Assembly (NCBI RefSeq): GCF_037152535.1
Contig: NZ_JBBCMA010000001.1
Location: forward strand, 2,356,001-2,420,000
Source of the DNA: Leclercia sp. AS011
Lineage (GTDB): Bacteria > Pseudomonadota > Gammaproteobacteria > Enterobacterales > Enterobacteriaceae
DNA length: 64,000 nucleotides
Direction of reading: 5' to 3'
The notes under the pieces are model-generated. The model was not told the origin of the DNA. It made no database searches and saw nothing but the letters and a program-made list of their open reading frames with translations. Position numbers and translations under genes: made by a program. Positions 44,416 through 52,698 of the stretch are shown here, in pieces; position 1 is the first letter of the stretch, and the number at the start of each line of letters is the position of its first letter.

Positions 44416-45561
44416 TTAGAAGTCGTAGCGCAGACGCACCAGGTTCATATCGCCCAGATCGTCGGTGCTGGAGGTGAACACGTGCTCGTAATCCACACGG
44501 AAACCGTAATCCAGCTGGAAACTGATCCCCACGCCGTTGTCGATGCGCTGGTAGTTACGGCCATTCATGGTCTCGATGCGGTCGCCCATGAAGTAAGGCT
44601 GGATGGATTTCACCGCATACTGACTAATCGGGAATTTATAGCCCGCGAAGTACTCAATACCCCACGCATCGCCCGCGAAGTAGTCGTTTACCGACACTTT
44701 TTTGCTGGTCATAAAGTTCTGATACCAGCCGCCGCCTGCGGAGAAGGTCCAGTTGTCCGGGGTCCAGCTCAGCGCGGTACCGAGGATGTTCTGATCCCAG
44801 GACTTGCTGTCGCCGTTATCCGGGTTACGCATGTCGGCACGGGTGTAGTTCCAGGCCGCGCCCCAGGTCAGATCGGTGGTCAGACGATAATCCAGACCCA
44901 GTGAACCGCCGCCTTTACGCTTGTAGCGCAGGCCATTGCCCGGCAGGTATTCGCTGTCTTCGAACAGGTAAGAGGCGTAGATGTCAGCATCGCCGAGGGT
45001 TTTCTTGTACTTCAGCATCTGGCGTGAACGGTATGAGCCGTCGTAGTCGCCGTTGATGCCGTTACCCGGTGCCTGGCCGATCATGTCGTAGTCCCAGATA
45101 TCGGTTTTCGCGCCCACCACATCGTAATAAACGCTGTTCTGCTGGCCGAAGGTCAGGGTGCCCCAGGTGTCGCTCTTCAGGCCGGTGTAGAGCATACGGC
45201 GGGAGGTGTCGTGCGCGCCGTCAGCATGGTGATTGTCCCAGTCGAACTGGGCCGGAATGTTCACACCCAGCTCGTAGTAGCTGATCCAGCTGATGTCATC
45301 AAAGAGGTAGTAATCGGCTGCGAAACGGAAGCGGGTGCCGCCATCAAAGCCGTTACGCTTGTAGCTGTTCTTGCCGTCGTCGCCGGTCATGTTCTGGAAC
45401 TGCGGACGGATGCTGCCGCCAACGGTGAAGTTCAGACGGCTCAGCGGGTTACCCGCCTGCGGATCCTGTTTCAGGACGGTGATTTCAGCCTGGGATGCAA
45501 AAGACGCCAATGCCACTGCTGCGCCGATCGATACCGCCAGCGCTTTTTTAGTTATGGTCAT
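44416..45561 (-). CDS. Outer-membrane porin
   Basis: The 381-residue protein has a signal peptide (MTITKKALAVSIGAAVALA, cleaved near SQA) and the C-terminal aromatic signature VRLRYDF of outer-membrane barrels. The mature part alternates short amphipathic strands (FRFAADYYLFDDISWISYY, MLYTGLKSDTWGTLTFGQQ) and contains the porin motif LTFGQQNSVYYDV before a long, Asp/Gly-rich constriction loop. It looks like a 16-stranded general-porin superfamily member, but not OmpC, OmpF or PhoE. Its solute is unknown. It stands alone with its own promoter region and terminator. Confidence 0.85.
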   Translation of the reverse strand: MTITKKALAVSIGAAVALASFASQAEITVLKQDPQAGNPLSRLNFTVGGSIRPQFQNMTGDDGKNSYKRNGFDGGTRFRFAADYYLFDDISWISYYELGVNIPAQFDWDNHHADGAHDTSRRMLYTGLKSDTWGTLTFGQQNSVYYDVVGAKTDIWDYDMIGQAPGNGINGDYDGSYRSRQMLKYKKTLGDADIYASYLFEDSEYLPGNGLRYKRKGGGSLGLDYRLTTDLTWGAAWNYTRADMRNPDNGDSKSWDQNILGTALSWTPDNWTFSAGGGWYQNFMTSKKVSVNDYFAGDAWGIEYFAGYKFPISQYAVKSIQPYFMGDRIETMNGRNYQRIDNGVGISFQLDYGFRVDYEHVFTSSTDDLGDMNLVRLRYDF

Positions 45562-45695
45562 TATTTTTCCTTAATAGACACACTGCCACTTATTTAGCAG
45601 GTGAATATTAACCAGGATTTATCTGCTCGTGTTGTCCGGTTTTTAATGATTTGTGCTACTAAAACGCAGTGTTTTATCTTTTTATGCTACTTAGA

Positions 45696-45729
45696 CATCA
45701 CGTGCCGGTATAAAAACCGGCACGTGATG
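45696..45729. repeat. 14 bp perfect hairpin downstream of ybbP
   Basis: The stem CATCACGTGCCGGT / ACCGGCACGTGATG is perfect over 14 bp with a 6-base ATAAAA loop. It begins 14 bp after the ybbP stop. It lacks a T-tract on the minus strand, so it may protect or attenuate the ybbAP mRNA rather than terminate it. Confidence 0.7.
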
Positions 45730-45743
45730 GTTACGGAGGGGGA

Positions 45744-48158
45744 TTAACCGGAGAACTGACGGAACAGCGCTTTGCCTTTCAGCAGACGGGCACCCAGCCA
45801 GCCGCCGCACAGGGAGAGCATCACCGCCCCGCTGAGCGGTAGGATCGCCCACAGCCGCCAGTCCGGCTCCCACGGGAAGTCGAACACCCGGGTTTGCAGC
45901 ACCGCCAGCGCGGTTTCTGCACCAATGGCCGCCACCAGGCCCGCCACCAGCCCCAGCAGGGCAAACTCGCTCCACAAGGTGGTGCGCAGCAGCTTTTTGC
46001 CCGCCCCCAGGGTGCGGTAGACCACCAGCTCCTGATGACGCTGGCGCATCCCGACCTGCACCTGAGCCAGCAGTAACAGCACGCCGCAAATCGTTACCAG
46101 CACCACCATCACCTCCAGCGCCCGACTCACCTGCTCCAGCACCTGGCCGACCTGTCTGAGGATCGCCCCGATATCCAGCAGGCTGACGGTCGGGAACTCG
46201 CGGTTAAGCTGGGTGAGCATGCCGTTGCCATTCTCCCAGCGGAAGCTGGTCAGCCAGCTCTGGGGCTGCCCGTCCAGCGCCCCGGAGGGGAAGATAAAGA
46301 AGAAGTTCGGCCGCAGGCTCTCCCAGTCCACCTTGCGCAGGCTGGTCACTTTGGCGCTGAAGTCCTGAGTATCGCCGGTAAAGGTCACCGTATCCCCCAG
46401 CCCGACGTTAAGGCGCTTTGCCAGCCCCTCCTCCATCGAGACCTCACCCGCTTTCGGCGGCCAGCTGCCGGCGACGATCGGGTTATGATCCGGGCGTTTA
46501 TCCTGCCAGGTGAGGTTCAGCTCGCGGTTAAGCGACTCATCCTTATTGCCCTCGGTGGACTGGCCGTTAATCTGCGTCAGACGCGCCCGCACGATGGGGT
46601 AGAAAGACTCCGGGATAATCTGGTGCTCAGAGAGGAACCCCTTCAGCGGCGTCACCTGCTCCGGGGCGATGTTGATGAGGAAATAGTTCGGGCTCTCCGG
46701 CGGGAGCTGCTGTTGCCAGCGATCCAGCAGGTCGCCGCGTAGCACCAGCAGCAGCGCCAGCAGCATAAACGACAGCGAAAACGCCGACAGCTGGCTGAGG
46801 GTCGACCACGGCTGGCGCAGCAGGCGGTTCACCGCCAGACGCACCGGGAGCGATTTCACCGTCAGCCCTTTCAGCACGCTGAGCAGCATCCAGCCCAGCA
46901 CGCCGCAGAGCAGCGCCAGTACCACCGCCCCGGCCAGCACCGCCCACAGCAGCATGCTGCCGCCCATCAGCCAGGCGAGCAGCGCCACGACCACCGCCAC
47001 GATAACCGGCAGATAAAATTTCAGCGGCCAGACGCTGGCGACCACGTCACGACGCAGGACGCGCAGCGGCTGGGTCGCCAGCAGGAGGCGGTACGGACGC
47101 AGCCCCACCAGCAGCGAGATGACGATCATCGCGCCAATCGCCCACAGCCACGGCCAGAGGCTGGCAGGCGGCAGCGCCGCAGGCAGGACCGGCTTGAGCA
47201 GCACCATCAGCACCTTTTCAAACAGCAGCCCCATCGCCCCGCCGGTAATGGCGGAGAGCGCCAGCACCGCCAGCCACTGGCCGACAATCAGCTTACGCAG
47301 CTGCGCCCTGCCCGCCCCCAGGGTTTTGAGGATCGCCACCAGGTCGTAGCGGCTGCGGCAGTAGTGGCTCATCGCCACCGCCACTGCGGCGACCGCCAGC
47401 AACAGCGTCAGCAGCGCCGAGAGCAGCAGGAACTGCTGGGAACGCTCCAGCGATTTGCCAAGTGCCCCGTCTTCCTGCTCCATCCCGGACCAGCGGTGCT
47501 CCGGCTTCAGCTGCGGCAGCAGCCACTTCTCGTAACTGGCTAATTGTGCAGGGGTGCCGCCAAACTTAATGCGCCAGGTCACGCGGCTGCCGGGCTGTAC
47601 CGCCCCGGTTTTGGCTACGTCCGCGGTATTCATCAGCAGACGCGGCGCCATCTGGAAGGGGTTGAAGCCGGAGTCGGGCTCCTGGAGCACCTCCCCGGCA
47701 ATTTTCAGGGTCGCATCCCCGACATCGATGCTGTCGCCGGTTTTTAAATTCAGCAGCGCCATCAGACGCGAGGCCAGCAGCACCGTGCCCGGAGCCGGTT
47801 TCAGCCCCGGCGGGTTGGTCTGTAGCGCGCCGTACATCGGATAGATATCATCCACGGCCTTTACGCTCGCCAGCTGCGGCGTGTCGGCGGCAAAGGTCAT
47901 GGTCTGGAAGCTCAGCTGCTCGCTGACCTTCAGCCCCGCTTTTCTCGCCTCCTCAAGCCACGCCTGCGGCACCTCGCGGGAGCTGCGCAGCGTTCGGTCG
48001 CCGGCCATAAACTCGCGGCTTTGCTGGCTAAGCCCCTTTTCCATCCGATCGCTGACGCTGCCCAGCGCCAGCACGCAGGCTACCGCCAGGCTTAACGCCA
48101 GCCAGACGATCAGCAGCGAGGGGGAGCGCCATTCGCGCCAGAACCAGCGGGCAATCAT
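45744..48158 (-). CDS. ybbP: FtsX-like ABC transporter permease YbbP
   Basis: The 804-residue membrane protein matches E. coli YbbP in length and layout: an N-terminal helix and periplasmic domain, two FtsX (MacB-type) permease units (about 255-350 and 690-795), and an extra pair of helices in the middle. Type VII ABC proteins of this kind act as mechanotransmitters or lipoprotein and peptide extruders. It overlaps ybbA by 4 bp, so the ATPase and permease are coupled. The adjacent esterase TesA is thought to work with YbbAP. Confidence 0.94.
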   Translation of the reverse strand: MIARWFWREWRSPSLLIVWLALSLAVACVLALGSVSDRMEKGLSQQSREFMAGDRTLRSSREVPQAWLEEARKAGLKVSEQLSFQTMTFAADTPQLASVKAVDDIYPMYGALQTNPPGLKPAPGTVLLASRLMALLNLKTGDSIDVGDATLKIAGEVLQEPDSGFNPFQMAPRLLMNTADVAKTGAVQPGSRVTWRIKFGGTPAQLASYEKWLLPQLKPEHRWSGMEQEDGALGKSLERSQQFLLLSALLTLLLAVAAVAVAMSHYCRSRYDLVAILKTLGAGRAQLRKLIVGQWLAVLALSAITGGAMGLLFEKVLMVLLKPVLPAALPPASLWPWLWAIGAMIVISLLVGLRPYRLLLATQPLRVLRRDVVASVWPLKFYLPVIVAVVVALLAWLMGGSMLLWAVLAGAVVLALLCGVLGWMLLSVLKGLTVKSLPVRLAVNRLLRQPWSTLSQLSAFSLSFMLLALLLVLRGDLLDRWQQQLPPESPNYFLINIAPEQVTPLKGFLSEHQIIPESFYPIVRARLTQINGQSTEGNKDESLNRELNLTWQDKRPDHNPIVAGSWPPKAGEVSMEEGLAKRLNVGLGDTVTFTGDTQDFSAKVTSLRKVDWESLRPNFFFIFPSGALDGQPQSWLTSFRWENGNGMLTQLNREFPTVSLLDIGAILRQVGQVLEQVSRALEVMVVLVTICGVLLLLAQVQVGMRQRHQELVVYRTLGAGKKLLRTTLWSEFALLGLVAGLVAAIGAETALAVLQTRVFDFPWEPDWRLWAILPLSGAVMLSLCGGWLGARLLKGKALFRQFSG

Positions 48159-48841
48159 GCTTCCTCCCGCAATTCGCCATTCACCAGGCGCAGGCGGCGA
48201 TCGCAGCGGGCCGCCAGCTGCGGATCGTGAGTAACGAGGATCAGCGTGGTGCCGTGCTCGCGGTTCAGGGAAAACAGCAGATCGGCGATTTTATCCCCGG
48301 TCTGGCGATCGAGGTTGCCGGTGGGTTCATCGGCAAAGAGCACTTCCGGCCGGCCGTTAAATGCCCGGGCCAGAGCCACGCGCTGCTGCTCGCCGCCGGA
48401 GAGCTGCGCCGGAAGGTGATCGAGACGCTTGCCGAGCCCCAGCTGCTCCAGCAGGGCTTTGGCGCTTTCGCGGCTGTGGGCGCTATTCTCGCCGCGCAGC
48501 AGGCCCGGCAGCTCGACATTCTCCAGCGCATTGAGGGTCGGGATTAACATAAACGACTGGAAAACAAAGCCGATGTGCTTTGCGCGCAGGGCGGCGCGCG
48601 CCTCTTCATCCAGGTTGTGCAGCGGTTGCCCGACGAGGTGAACCTCACCGCTGCTGCCGTCATCCAGACCGGCAAGGATCGCCAGCAGCGTCGACTTTCC
48701 GGAGCCCGACTCCCCAATCAGGGCGATGCTCTGCCCGCGTTTGACAATGAGTTCAACTCCGGTAAGGATGGAAAGCTCGTGCTCACCCTGACCCACGGAC
48801 TTCTTAAGATGATGAACTTCAACAATGTTTTCCGCTGGCAT
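48155..48841 (-). CDS. ybbA: ABC transporter ATP-binding protein YbbA
   Basis: The 228-residue LolD/MacB-type ATPase has Walker A GESGSGKST, the signature LSGGEQQRVALARA, Walker B VLFADEPTGNLD and the H-loop THDP. It pairs with YbbP. It is divergent from tesA and the 5' ends of the two coding regions overlap by 33 bp, as in E. coli, so each gene's ribosome site lies inside the other's coding sequence. Confidence 0.95.
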   Translation of the reverse strand: MPAENIVEVHHLKKSVGQGEHELSILTGVELIVKRGQSIALIGESGSGKSTLLAILAGLDDGSSGEVHLVGQPLHNLDEEARAALRAKHIGFVFQSFMLIPTLNALENVELPGLLRGENSAHSRESAKALLEQLGLGKRLDHLPAQLSGGEQQRVALARAFNGRPEVLFADEPTGNLDRQTGDKIADLLFSLNREHGTTLILVTHDPQLAARCDRRLRLVNGELREEA

Positions 48842-49435
48842 TTGCCCTTCCTGTTTCTGATTCTGATGACATTTCGCGCCGCGGCGGCGGACACGTTATT
48901 AATTCTGGGCGATAGCCTCAGCGCGGGCTACCGGATGGCGGCCAGTGCCGCCTGGCCTGCCCTGCTGAACGATAAATGGCAGACTAAAACGTCGGTGATC
49001 AACGGCAGCATCAGCGGTGATACCTCCCAACAGGGGCTTTCGCGCCTGCCGGCCCTGCTGAAGCAGCATCAGCCGCGCTGGGTGTTGGTTGAGCTCGGCG
49101 GCAATGACGGCCTGCGCGGCTTCCAGCCTCAGCAGACCGAGCAGACCCTGCGCAAAATTTTGCAGGATATCCGCGCCGCCAATGCCCAACCGCTATTGAT
49201 GCAAATTCGCCTGCCCGCCAACTACGGTCGTCGGTATAATGAAGCCTTCAGCGCGATCTATCCGAAGCTTGCCAAAGAGTTCGATGTGCCGCTGCTGCCC
49301 TTTTTTATGGAAGAGGTCTACCTGAAGCCGCAGTGGATGCAGGATGACGGTATTCACCCCAATCGGGACGCACAGCCGTTTATTGCCGACTGGATGGCAA
49401 CCCGGCTGGCTCCTTTAGTTAAACATGACTCGTAA
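48809..49435 (+). CDS. tesA: Multifunctional acyl-CoA thioesterase I / protease I / lysophospholipase L1
   Basis: The 208-residue protein equals E. coli TesA in length. A signal peptide (MMNFNNVFRWHLPFLFLIL, cleaved after RAAAA) precedes an SGNH/GDSL hydrolase: block I LILGDSLSAGYRM with the nucleophile Ser, Gly in SISGD, Asn in GGNDG, and the Asp-His pair in DDGIHPNRD. It hydrolyses acyl esters and thioesters in the periplasm. Two tandem ATGs occur; the first, 48809, is conserved. The ybbO start overlaps its stop by 11 bp. Confidence 0.96.
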   Translation: MMNFNNVFRWHLPFLFLILMTFRAAAADTLLILGDSLSAGYRMAASAAWPALLNDKWQTKTSVINGSISGDTSQQGLSRLPALLKQHQPRWVLVELGGNDGLRGFQPQQTEQTLRKILQDIRAANAQPLLMQIRLPANYGRRYNEAFSAIYPKLAKEFDVPLLPFFMEEVYLKPQWMQDDGIHPNRDAQPFIADWMATRLAPLVKHDS

Positions 49436-50231
49436 TTCAGCGGAGATCCTGACAGGTAAAGTTATGCAAAAATCGGTCTTAATAACAGGATGTTCCAGTG
49501 GTATTGGCCTTGAAAGTGCCCTTGAACTGAAGCGCCAGGGATTCTGGGTACTGGCCGCCTGCCGTAAACCCGAAGACGTTGAAAGGATGAACGGGATGGG
49601 GTTGACCGGCGTGCTGTTGGATCTGGATTGTGCCGACAGCATTGAGCGCGCCGCCGACGAGGTGATCGCGCTCACCAATAATCGTCTGTACGGGCTGTTT
49701 AACAATGCCGGTTTCGGCGTTTACGGCCCGCTGCAGAGCGTCTCCCGCCAGCAGCTTGAGCAGCAATTTTCCGCCAACTTTTTTGGCGTCCACCAGCTCA
49801 CCATGCGCCTGCTGCCCGCCATGCTGCCGCACGGCGAAGGGCGAATTGTCATGACCTCCTCGGTGATGGGGCTGATCTCCACCCCGGGCCGCGGGGCCTA
49901 CGCCGCCAGCAAATATGCGCTGGAGGCCTGGTCCGATGCGCTGCGTATGGAGTTGCGCCACAGCGGCATTAAGGTGAGCCTGATTGAACCTGGCCCCATC
50001 CGCACCCGCTTTACCGACAACGTCAACCAGACCGCCGATAAACCGGTAGAAAATCCCGGCATTGCCGCGCGTTTTACGCTGGGGCCGGAGGCGGTGGTCG
50101 CCAAAGTGCGCCATGCTTTTGAGAGCAAAAACCCCAAAATGCGTTATCCGGTCACGCTGGTGACTCACGCCGTCGGCCTGCTGAAGCGCCTGCTGCCTGG
50201 CCGGATGATGGACAAAATTTTACAGGGCTGA
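49425..50231 (+). CDS. ybbO: Short-chain dehydrogenase/reductase YbbO
   Basis: The 268-residue SDR has the cofactor motif TGCSSGIG, the NNAG motif in GLFNNAGFG, and the catalytic Ser/Tyr/Lys in MTSSVMGL and YAASKYALE. E. coli YbbO is an NADP-dependent reductase reported to act on long-chain aldehydes. The ATG at 49425 overlaps tesA by 11 bp in another frame; a second candidate is ATG 49464 (MQKSVLITG) after AGGTAA. Co-transcription with the esterase tesA fits a lipid-derived substrate. Confidence 0.94.
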   Translation: MTRNSAEILTGKVMQKSVLITGCSSGIGLESALELKRQGFWVLAACRKPEDVERMNGMGLTGVLLDLDCADSIERAADEVIALTNNRLYGLFNNAGFGVYGPLQSVSRQQLEQQFSANFFGVHQLTMRLLPAMLPHGEGRIVMTSSVMGLISTPGRGAYAASKYALEAWSDALRMELRHSGIKVSLIEPGPIRTRFTDNVNQTADKPVENPGIAARFTLGPEAVVAKVRHAFESKNPKMRYPVTLVTHAVGLLKRLLPGRMMDKILQG

Positions 50232-50288
50232 GTTGAAGCCACGCGCCACGCCCCCATGTAAATACAAACTCATAACAGAGAATGCCGC

Positions 50289-51143
50289 ATGTCCGTACAG
50301 AATATTGTCAACATTACCGAAGCCAACCTGCACCAGATCCTTGAACAGTCGATGACCAAACCGGTGCTGTTCTACTTCTGGTCTGAACGGAGTCAGCACT
50401 GTCTGGAGCTGACGCCGGTGCTCGAGAAGCTTGCGGCCCAGTACAACGGTCAGTTTATTCTGGCGAAACTGGACTGCGACGCCGAGCAGATGATCGCCTC
50501 CCAGTTTGGCCTGCGCGCCATCCCAACGGTGTATCTGTTCCAGAACGGTCAGCCGGTTGATGGCTTCCAGGGACCGCAGCCGGAAGAGGCGATCCGCGCC
50601 CTGCTGGATAAAGTGCTGCCGCGCGAAGATGAACTGAAAGCGCAGCAGGCAGCGGCCCTGATGGCCGAAGGCAAGCACGACGAAGCCCTGCCGCTGCTGA
50701 AAGAGGCCTGGCAGCTCTCCGGTCAGAACAGCGAAACCGGCCTGCTGCTGGCGGAAACGCTGATTATCCTCAAGCGCTCCGACGATGCCGAAGTCGTGCT
50801 GAAGACCATCCCTCTGCAGGATCAGGATACCCGTTATCAGGGTCTGGTGGCGCAGATTGAACTGCTGAAGCAGGCCGCGGATACGCCGGAGATTCAGCAG
50901 CTGCAGCAGCAGGTCGCCGCCAACCCAACCGACGCCGCGCTGGCCAGCCAGCTGGCACTGCAACTGCATCAGGTAGGTCGTAACGAAGAGGCGCTGGAAC
51001 TGCTGTTCGGTCATCTGAAAACCGATCTGGCGGCCGCTGACGGCCAGGCGCGTAAAACGCTCCAGGATATTCTGGCGGCGCTCGGAACGGGTGATTCCCT
51101 GGCCTCGACCTATCGCCGTAAGCTTTACGCCCTGCTGTACTGA
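50289..51143 (+). CDS. cnoX: Chaperedoxin CnoX (YbbN)
   Basis: The 284-residue protein joins an N-terminal thioredoxin fold to C-terminal TPR helices (about 115-284). The usual CGPC active site is replaced by SQHC (in WSERSQHC), as in E. coli, so it is not a classical oxidoreductase. CnoX is activated as a holdase by hypochlorous-acid chlorination and hands clients to GroEL and DnaK. It has its own promoter region and ends at a strong terminator. Confidence 0.95.
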   Translation: MSVQNIVNITEANLHQILEQSMTKPVLFYFWSERSQHCLELTPVLEKLAAQYNGQFILAKLDCDAEQMIASQFGLRAIPTVYLFQNGQPVDGFQGPQPEEAIRALLDKVLPREDELKAQQAAALMAEGKHDEALPLLKEAWQLSGQNSETGLLLAETLIILKRSDDAEVVLKTIPLQDQDTRYQGLVAQIELLKQAADTPEIQQLQQQVAANPTDAALASQLALQLHQVGRNEEALELLFGHLKTDLAAADGQARKTLQDILAALGTGDSLASTYRRKLYALLY

Positions 51144-51167
51144 TCTTCTGGTCGCATTATTCATCAG

Positions 51168-51195
51168 GCCCCGCCATTTTTAGCGGGGCTTTTTT
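51168..51195 (+). terminator. Intrinsic terminator of cnoX
   Basis: A 7 bp GC stem (GCCCCGC / GCGGGGC) with an 8-base loop is followed by six T residues. Confidence 0.92.
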
Positions 51196-51316
51196 ATGTC
51201 TGGATCCTGCCCGCACCGTTGATTCGGCGCGAATTCGTCCCTGTTTGTCGGTATACTTATGGACAACAAACGAACAGTTGTTATCGCAACATGGAAGACA
51301 AAACAGGAGGTTTTAT

Positions 51317-52231
51317 ATGTTCATCGTTATCCCCATTCTGATCTTCGTCGCGCTGGTTATTGTTGCCGCCGGGGTGAAAATCGTTCCCCAGGGCTATCAG
51401 TGGACGGTTGAACGTTTTGGCCGTTACACCAACACCCTGCAGCCGGGCTTAAGCCTTGTGGTGCCGTTCATGGATCGCATTGGTCGCAAGATCAATATGA
51501 TGGAGCAGGTGCTCGATATTCCTTCCCAGGAGGTTATCTCCAGGGATAACGCCAACGTTACTATCGACGCGGTCTGTTTTATTCAGGTGATCGACGCGCC
51601 GAAAGCGGCCTACGAGGTGAGTAACCTTGAGCTGGCGATCATCAATCTGACGATGACCAACATCCGTACCGTTCTGGGCTCTATGGAGCTGGACGAGATG
51701 CTCTCCCAGCGCGACAGCATCAATACCCGCCTGCTGCACATCGTCGATGAAGCCACGAACCCGTGGGGCATCAAAGTCACCCGAATTGAGATTCGCGACG
51801 TGCGTCCGCCCGCCGAGTTGATCACCTCCATGAACGCCCAGATGAAGGCCGAACGAACCAAACGCGCCTACATTCTGGAGGCCGAAGGGGTGCGCCAGGC
51901 CGAGATCCTGAAGGCCGAAGGGGAGAAACAGTCGCAGATCCTCAAAGCCGAGGGGGAACGCCAGTCTGCGTTTTTACAGGCGGAGGCACGGGAACGCTCC
52001 GCCGAAGCGGAAGCCCGCGCCACGCAAATGGTCTCAGAGGCCATCGCGGCCGGGGATATCCAGGCGATTAACTACTTTGTGGCGCAGAAATATACCGAAG
52101 CGCTGCAGCAGATCGGTTCGGCGGACAACAGCAAAGTGGTGATGATGCCGCTGGATGCCAGCAGCCTGATGGGCGCCATCGGCGGCATCGCGGAACTGAT
52201 CAAAACCAGCGGCAACGAGCGCAAATCATGA
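51317..52231 (+). CDS. qmcA: SPFH/stomatin-family membrane protein QmcA
   Basis: The 304-residue protein has one N-terminal membrane helix (about 2-20), the SPFH/band-7 domain ([15 protein letters not shown] through [18 protein letters not shown]) and a long C-terminal coiled coil rich in Ala-Glu ([18 protein letters not shown]). It matches E. coli QmcA (YbbK). These proteins assemble into ring or cage complexes in inner-membrane microdomains. ATG 51317 has AGGAGG upstream. It overlaps ybbJ by 4 bp; the NfeD-type partner is typical. Confidence 0.96.
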   Translation: MFIVIPILIFVALVIVAAGVKIVPQGYQWTVERFGRYTNTLQPGLSLVVPFMDRIGRKINMMEQVLDIPSQEVISRDNANVTIDAVCFIQVIDAPKAAYEVSNLELAIINLTMTNIRTVLGSMELDEMLSQRDSINTRLLHIVDEATNPWGIKVTRIEIRDVRPPAELITSMNAQMKAERTKRAYILEAEGVRQAEILKAEGEKQSQILKAEGERQSAFLQAEARERSAEAEARATQMVSEAIAAGDIQAINYFVAQKYTEALQQIGSADNSKVVMMPLDASSLMGAIGGIAELIKTSGNERKS

Positions 52232-52686
52232 TCGAGACAATCGCGGCACATCCGCATGTCTTCTGGCTGAGCCTCGGCGGCCTGTTGCTGGCGGCTGAAA
52301 TGCTCGGCGGTAACGGCTACCTGCTGTGGAGCGGCGTGGCGGCGGTGATCGTCGGCCTGCTGGTGTGGGTACTGCCGTTCGACTGGGCGTGGCAGGGGGC
52401 GCTGTTTGCGGTGCTGACCCTGACCGCCGCCTGGCTGTGGTGGCGCTGGCTCTCAAGGCAGGTGCGCCGGCAAAAGCCCGCCGATGCCCGGCTCAACCAG
52501 CGCGGACAGCAGCTGGTGGGGATGCAGTTTACTCTGGATACCGCCCTGGTTAACGGGCGCGGTCATATGCGTGTCGGCGACAGTTCGTGGCCGGTTATTG
52601 CCGACGATGATTTAAGCGCCGGCACCAAAGTTGAGGTAGTGGCCGTCGAGGGGATCACCCTTCGCGTCCGGGCCCTTTCCCGATAA
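52228..52686 (+). CDS. ybbJ: NfeD-like inner-membrane protein YbbJ
   Basis: The 152-residue protein has three to four membrane helices (about 10-75) and a C-terminal OB-fold NfeD domain with [26 protein letters not shown] split over 92-120. NfeD proteins pair with SPFH proteins, and the coupled ATGA junction with qmcA supports that. The exact role is unknown. The next gene starts 12 bp after its stop, so the unknown pair downstream may be transcribed with qmcA-ybbJ. Confidence 0.93.
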   Translation: MIETIAAHPHVFWLSLGGLLLAAEMLGGNGYLLWSGVAAVIVGLLVWVLPFDWAWQGALFAVLTLTAAWLWWRWLSRQVRRQKPADARLNQRGQQLVGMQFTLDTALVNGRGHMRVGDSSWPVIADDDLSAGTKVEVVAVEGITLRVRALSR

Positions 52687-52698
52687 AGACAGGATGAG

